NCBI RefSeq assembly: GCF_900129125.1
Contig: NZ_FQVJ01000006.1
Span: forward strand, 62,001-126,000
Origin: Acidocella aminolytica 101 = DSM 11237
GTDB taxonomy: Bacteria; Pseudomonadota; Alphaproteobacteria; Acetobacterales; Acetobacteraceae
Direction of reading: 5' to 3'
DNA length: 64,000 nt
Shown here: positions 61,799-64,000 of the stretch, one piece after another
How the letters are laid out: each line of letters opens with the position of its first letter
How positions within the stretch are numbered: the stretch's first letter is position 1
Translations under genes and position numbers: made by a program
Notes under the pieces: generated by a model
Seen by the model: only the letters and a program-made list of their open reading frames with translations
Database searches by the model: none
Told to the model about the DNA's origin: nothing

Positions 61799-62770
61799 CT
61801 ACATCATCACTGTTGATCGTCGAACGATACTGCACGGATCGTTATGAAACGCAGCAAGCAACGAACACACGAAATCCTCCGCGTCGGGAGGCGCCTTCGG
61901 CCCAATCAGAATCTCGGTGATATTGCCTGGGGTACGCAACGGCATCCGGTGCTTGATGTATGGCACCGTCTCTGGGCCACGGAGCCGCGTCGAGACGAAG
62001 GGAGCCAGGTTGGCACGCTGCCCGAGGATGAACAGTCGAACTTCATTTTCCGGCTGCCAAGCCGCCTCCTTTACTCTGAGGCAGTTCAAAATGAGTTCCG
62101 ACGCAACCAATCTATTCGCCAGTTCACGAAAGAATGACATCCCTCGGTTGATGTCTCTCATCGCTTCGGCCCGGCGCTCGGCCGTCTCTGCTGCTATCCG
62201 GGCGGCGCTTTCGATAGCCTGACGATGCTGGGCGCGTGCCGCCTGGCCGCCATAGAACACGGGTGAAACGAATGATCTTTCATCAGCCGTTCGATCGGGC
62301 CGATCCGGCTCGATAGCAAACAGGCTCGGCGCCAAGCCGATCGAAAATCCCGCGCCTTGCGCGGCGTAATTCTTCCATTGGTGAACATCGTCACAGCTGC
62401 GGCTGAAGCAGCCGATGAAAAAATCGAAGTATTCAACCAGATTCTCCGAGGAAAAGAGATCAGAAACTACGTCGCAAAAGACTTTTGCTTTTCGCCATTT
62501 GGTGCCAAAATCTACAAGAATCGCTTTTGTGATCTCCATGCCGAATTTAATTTCCTTGTCGTCGTTTAAGTGCTGGTAGTGCGTGAACCAAATTTCGCTG
62601 TTTGTGATAATGCCGCTTAACGCGGCTCGGTCTGTGTAGTGGAATAATGGCGCGATAATCGCATCGCGGCGCTGTACTCCCCGCAACCGCGCGGCCGCCG
62701 CCTGATCATATCGGCGAAGCGCTGCCGTGAAGGCAGGGGGGAGCAGTTTCCAGTCACCAGGATCAGTCAT
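61799..62770 (-). CDS. DUF2971-family protein
   Basis: 323 residues. The DUF2971 core is seen in LFHYTDRAALSGIITNSEIW then FTHYQHLNDDKEIKFG, and further on SRSCDDVHQWKNYAAQGAGF and FVSPVFYGG. The family is widespread and of unknown function; in several genomes it sits near defence genes. ATG 62770 was chosen because GGAGG lies five bases before it. The open frame runs to 62914 but that part is interspersed repeat DNA. Confidence 0.78.
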   Translation of the reverse strand: MTDPGDWKLLPPAFTAALRRYDQAAAARLRGVQRRDAIIAPLFHYTDRAALSGIITNSEIWFTHYQHLNDDKEIKFGMEITKAILVDFGTKWRKAKVFCDVVSDLFSSENLVEYFDFFIGCFSRSCDDVHQWKNYAAQGAGFSIGLAPSLFAIEPDRPDRTADERSFVSPVFYGGQAARAQHRQAIESAARIAAETAERRAEAMRDINRGMSFFRELANRLVASELILNCLRVKEAAWQPENEVRLFILGQRANLAPFVSTRLRGPETVPYIKHRMPLRTPGNITEILIGPKAPPDAEDFVCSLLAAFHNDPCSIVRRSTVMM

Positions 62771-62801
62771 TTCGTCCTCCGCCATGGCCTGCATAATGCA
62801 G

Positions 62802-62890
62802 TAATGTCCGCTTCCAGAGCATTGAAACCGCTTTGGGTCGGGAGGCGCCCCCCGCAACTGGGGGGGGGAAAGCGGTCGGGCTGCTGCTGG
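62802..62890. repeat. GGGTCGGGAGGCG-type interspersed repeat, copy 3
   Basis: AATGTCCGCTTCCAGAGCAT, then GGGTCGGGAGGCGCCCCCC, a run of nine G, AAAGCGGTCGGGCTGCTGCT. It lies directly upstream of the DUF2971 gene start, between it and the protease gene. Confidence 0.55.
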
Positions 62891-62942
62891 GTTGGCAATT
62901 TGATAATCGGTCATTCCCCTTACTGCCGGGTCGGGCCGCGCC

Positions 62943-63779
62943 TTACACTTGCTGGTTCTGATTAACTAAACTGAAGTGTGAATCGATTGCTGTCTCTAGT
63001 GCAGGGTCGACCTGTTTCAGCATTTGGAGAACCATATCCCAACTTTTCGCCCTAAAATATTTCTCGTGCAGAAATGCTGACTGAACCCCAACTACTCGTA
63101 ACGTTTGTCCTGGGATCCAAAGTGAGCCGTGACTCGGCTTGCGGTACTCCCAGACTGAAGCTCCGCTCACCCCGCCCAAGTGTACGGTGGTGACGGTCTC
63201 TCCATCAATGTCTGGGGCATCTAGACCGTAATGAAAAAATAAATCGAGGACTGGGTGTACGGGTGCTTTTGCTGGGGAGGGCCAAGGAATTCGTTCGGTA
63301 ACTATCGTAATCGGCCTTCCACCGATAACATTATTAGTGCGCCAGGCCCTCTGCGACGGATACCCACATAAAACAAAGACACCTTCGGCAGACGGTGTAC
63401 CAATGTTTTCAAGAGTAAGAATATGCCACCCTTCTTTCGCAGATTCTATTGTGCTTTGATCGAGAAGTTCAAGAATAGCAATGTCGATCTCTGCCTCGTT
63501 CTCAATCTCCGTTTCATTTGCTCTATAGAGTTTGCATGGTCCGAAAGTGTGGAGTTCTGCGTTTGCTTGTCCATTTGGAATCGCAAACCTACCGGGGTCG
63601 CATTCATTAAAGATATGAGCCGCAGTCACTATAAAATAGCGACCATCCAAAGTTAGCAAAGTACCTGTGCCAACCTGATCTACACCTTCTGGAGCATCAT
63701 AGAGTAAAGGAACGGCCGCTCCGACCGCAAATTGCTTCAATGCGATTAGTGCGTGTTGGTCTTCAACCGATAAAACCAT
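62943..63779 (-). CDS. trypsin-like serine protease domain protein
   Basis: 278 residues. The chymotrypsin-like triad is visible: His55 in YFIVTAAHIF, Asp99 in AEIDIAILEL and Ser205 in HLGGVSGASVW. No signal peptide or membrane segment, so it should act in the cytoplasm, unlike most DegP-type enzymes. ATG 63779 was chosen; the frame extends to 63896. It is followed on the same strand by the DUF2971 gene 172 bp away. Cytoplasmic trypsin-like proteins next to orphan genes are sometimes part of defence systems; that is inference. Confidence 0.75.
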   Translation of the reverse strand: MVLSVEDQHALIALKQFAVGAAVPLLYDAPEGVDQVGTGTLLTLDGRYFIVTAAHIFNECDPGRFAIPNGQANAELHTFGPCKLYRANETEIENEAEIDIAILELLDQSTIESAKEGWHILTLENIGTPSAEGVFVLCGYPSQRAWRTNNVIGGRPITIVTERIPWPSPAKAPVHPVLDLFFHYGLDAPDIDGETVTTVHLGGVSGASVWEYRKPSHGSLWIPGQTLRVVGVQSAFLHEKYFRAKSWDMVLQMLKQVDPALETAIDSHFSLVNQNQQV

Positions 63780-63971
63780 CTTGGACGGTACCAATCTATT
63801 AGAAAGGAGTTGCCTCGAGCTCGTAAAGCAGGACCAAATTAAACAAGCGTGGAATGGGGTGTTCTTCAAGTACCCCACCACTGCACCAGCCTTCAACCAT
63901 ATTATTTATTTGATGTCCGCATTTTACGCAGAGCAGTTGCAGGCAGACGACGTCGAATGGCTGGTTCTAGG

Positions 63972-63990
63972 GGGTGGCGTGCCGCCACCC
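63972..63990. repeat. hairpin near the window end
   Basis: GGGTGGCG / CGCCACCC stem (8 bp) with a TGC loop. It is GC-rich and could terminate a gene beyond the window edge or be part of a repeat; there is not enough sequence to tell. Confidence 0.45.
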
Positions 63991-64000
63991 TACGACAAAC

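Noticed and set aside
1-64000. tRNA, rRNA or CRISPR arrays
   Set aside because: None could be recognised by eye: no regularly spaced repeat-spacer array and no cloverleaf or rRNA segment was found. A tRNA scan was not possible.

Overview
The window looks like the chromosome of a GC-rich alphaproteobacterium. An Acetobacteraceae or other Rhodospirillales relative is the best guess. This rests on family resemblance only: Caulobacter/Azospirillum-type oxidative sugar enzymes, a Hint-domain beta-helix protein, a WY/FD-repeat protein and an assimilatory nas cluster. No rRNA or tRNA gene was recognised, so the taxonomy is an inference.

Region 1 (1-11.3 kb, + strand) is an oxidative, non-phosphorylating L-arabinose/D-xylose and D-galactose module. 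It holds DgoK (cut by the window edge), DgoA, a LysR regulator, a XylB-like sugar dehydrogenase, an SMP-30 lactonase, a one-permease sugar ABC importer, an L-2-keto-3-deoxyarabonate dehydratase and an IlvD/Edd-type aldonate dehydratase. A convergent beta-propeller lactonase sits behind a strong hairpin. Read together, sugar is imported and oxidised to a lactone, opened and dehydrated. C5 acids then go through the AraD homologue and C6 acids through DgoK and DgoA.

Region 2 (11.4-21 kb) holds a YbhGFSR-type ABC-2 exporter, a regulator that fuses a transposase-type HTH to a GntR/FCD ligand domain, TetR and AraC regulators, and an aldo-keto reductase. A decayed sugar isomerase fragment lies upstream of the exporter.

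Region 3 (21-34.6 kb) is accessory DNA with many orphan genes. It contains a nine-unit WY/FD repeat protein, an 826-residue beta-helix/Hint protein behind a 22-bp tandem repeat, a HEPN-like protein, OsmC, a VOC protein, a phospholipase C-type phosphoesterase, an LRAT-domain protein with a glycine-rich membrane tail, and a PUA/EVE-like plus HNH nuclease. Degenerate interspersed repeats lie between these genes.

Region 4 (34.6-45.1 kb, - strand) is a complete nitrate assimilation cluster in the order nasT-nasS-[leader]-narK-nirB-nirD-cobA-nasA. The nitrate reductase carries its own C-terminal CysJ-like NADPH diflavin reductase. The nasS-narK gap contains a stem with an A1/G4 hexaloop of the kind ANTAR proteins bind, directly before a terminator-like hairpin. 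This fits control by NasT antitermination.

Region 5 (45.2-64 kb) is mixed: an ECF41-like sigma factor with its carboxymuconolactone decarboxylase partner, a TetR/MFS efflux pair with a near-perfect 24-bp palindromic operator, two GNATs, a polar amino acid ABC importer, a YedK/HMCES peptidase beside a wrecked umuDC operon, LysE, SDR/LysR, an IS1111-type IS110 element, a secreted TPR protein, a DUF2971 protein and a trypsin-like protease. At least nine loci share a small interspersed repeat, part of which contains a 20-nt palindrome, and three share a second repeat type.
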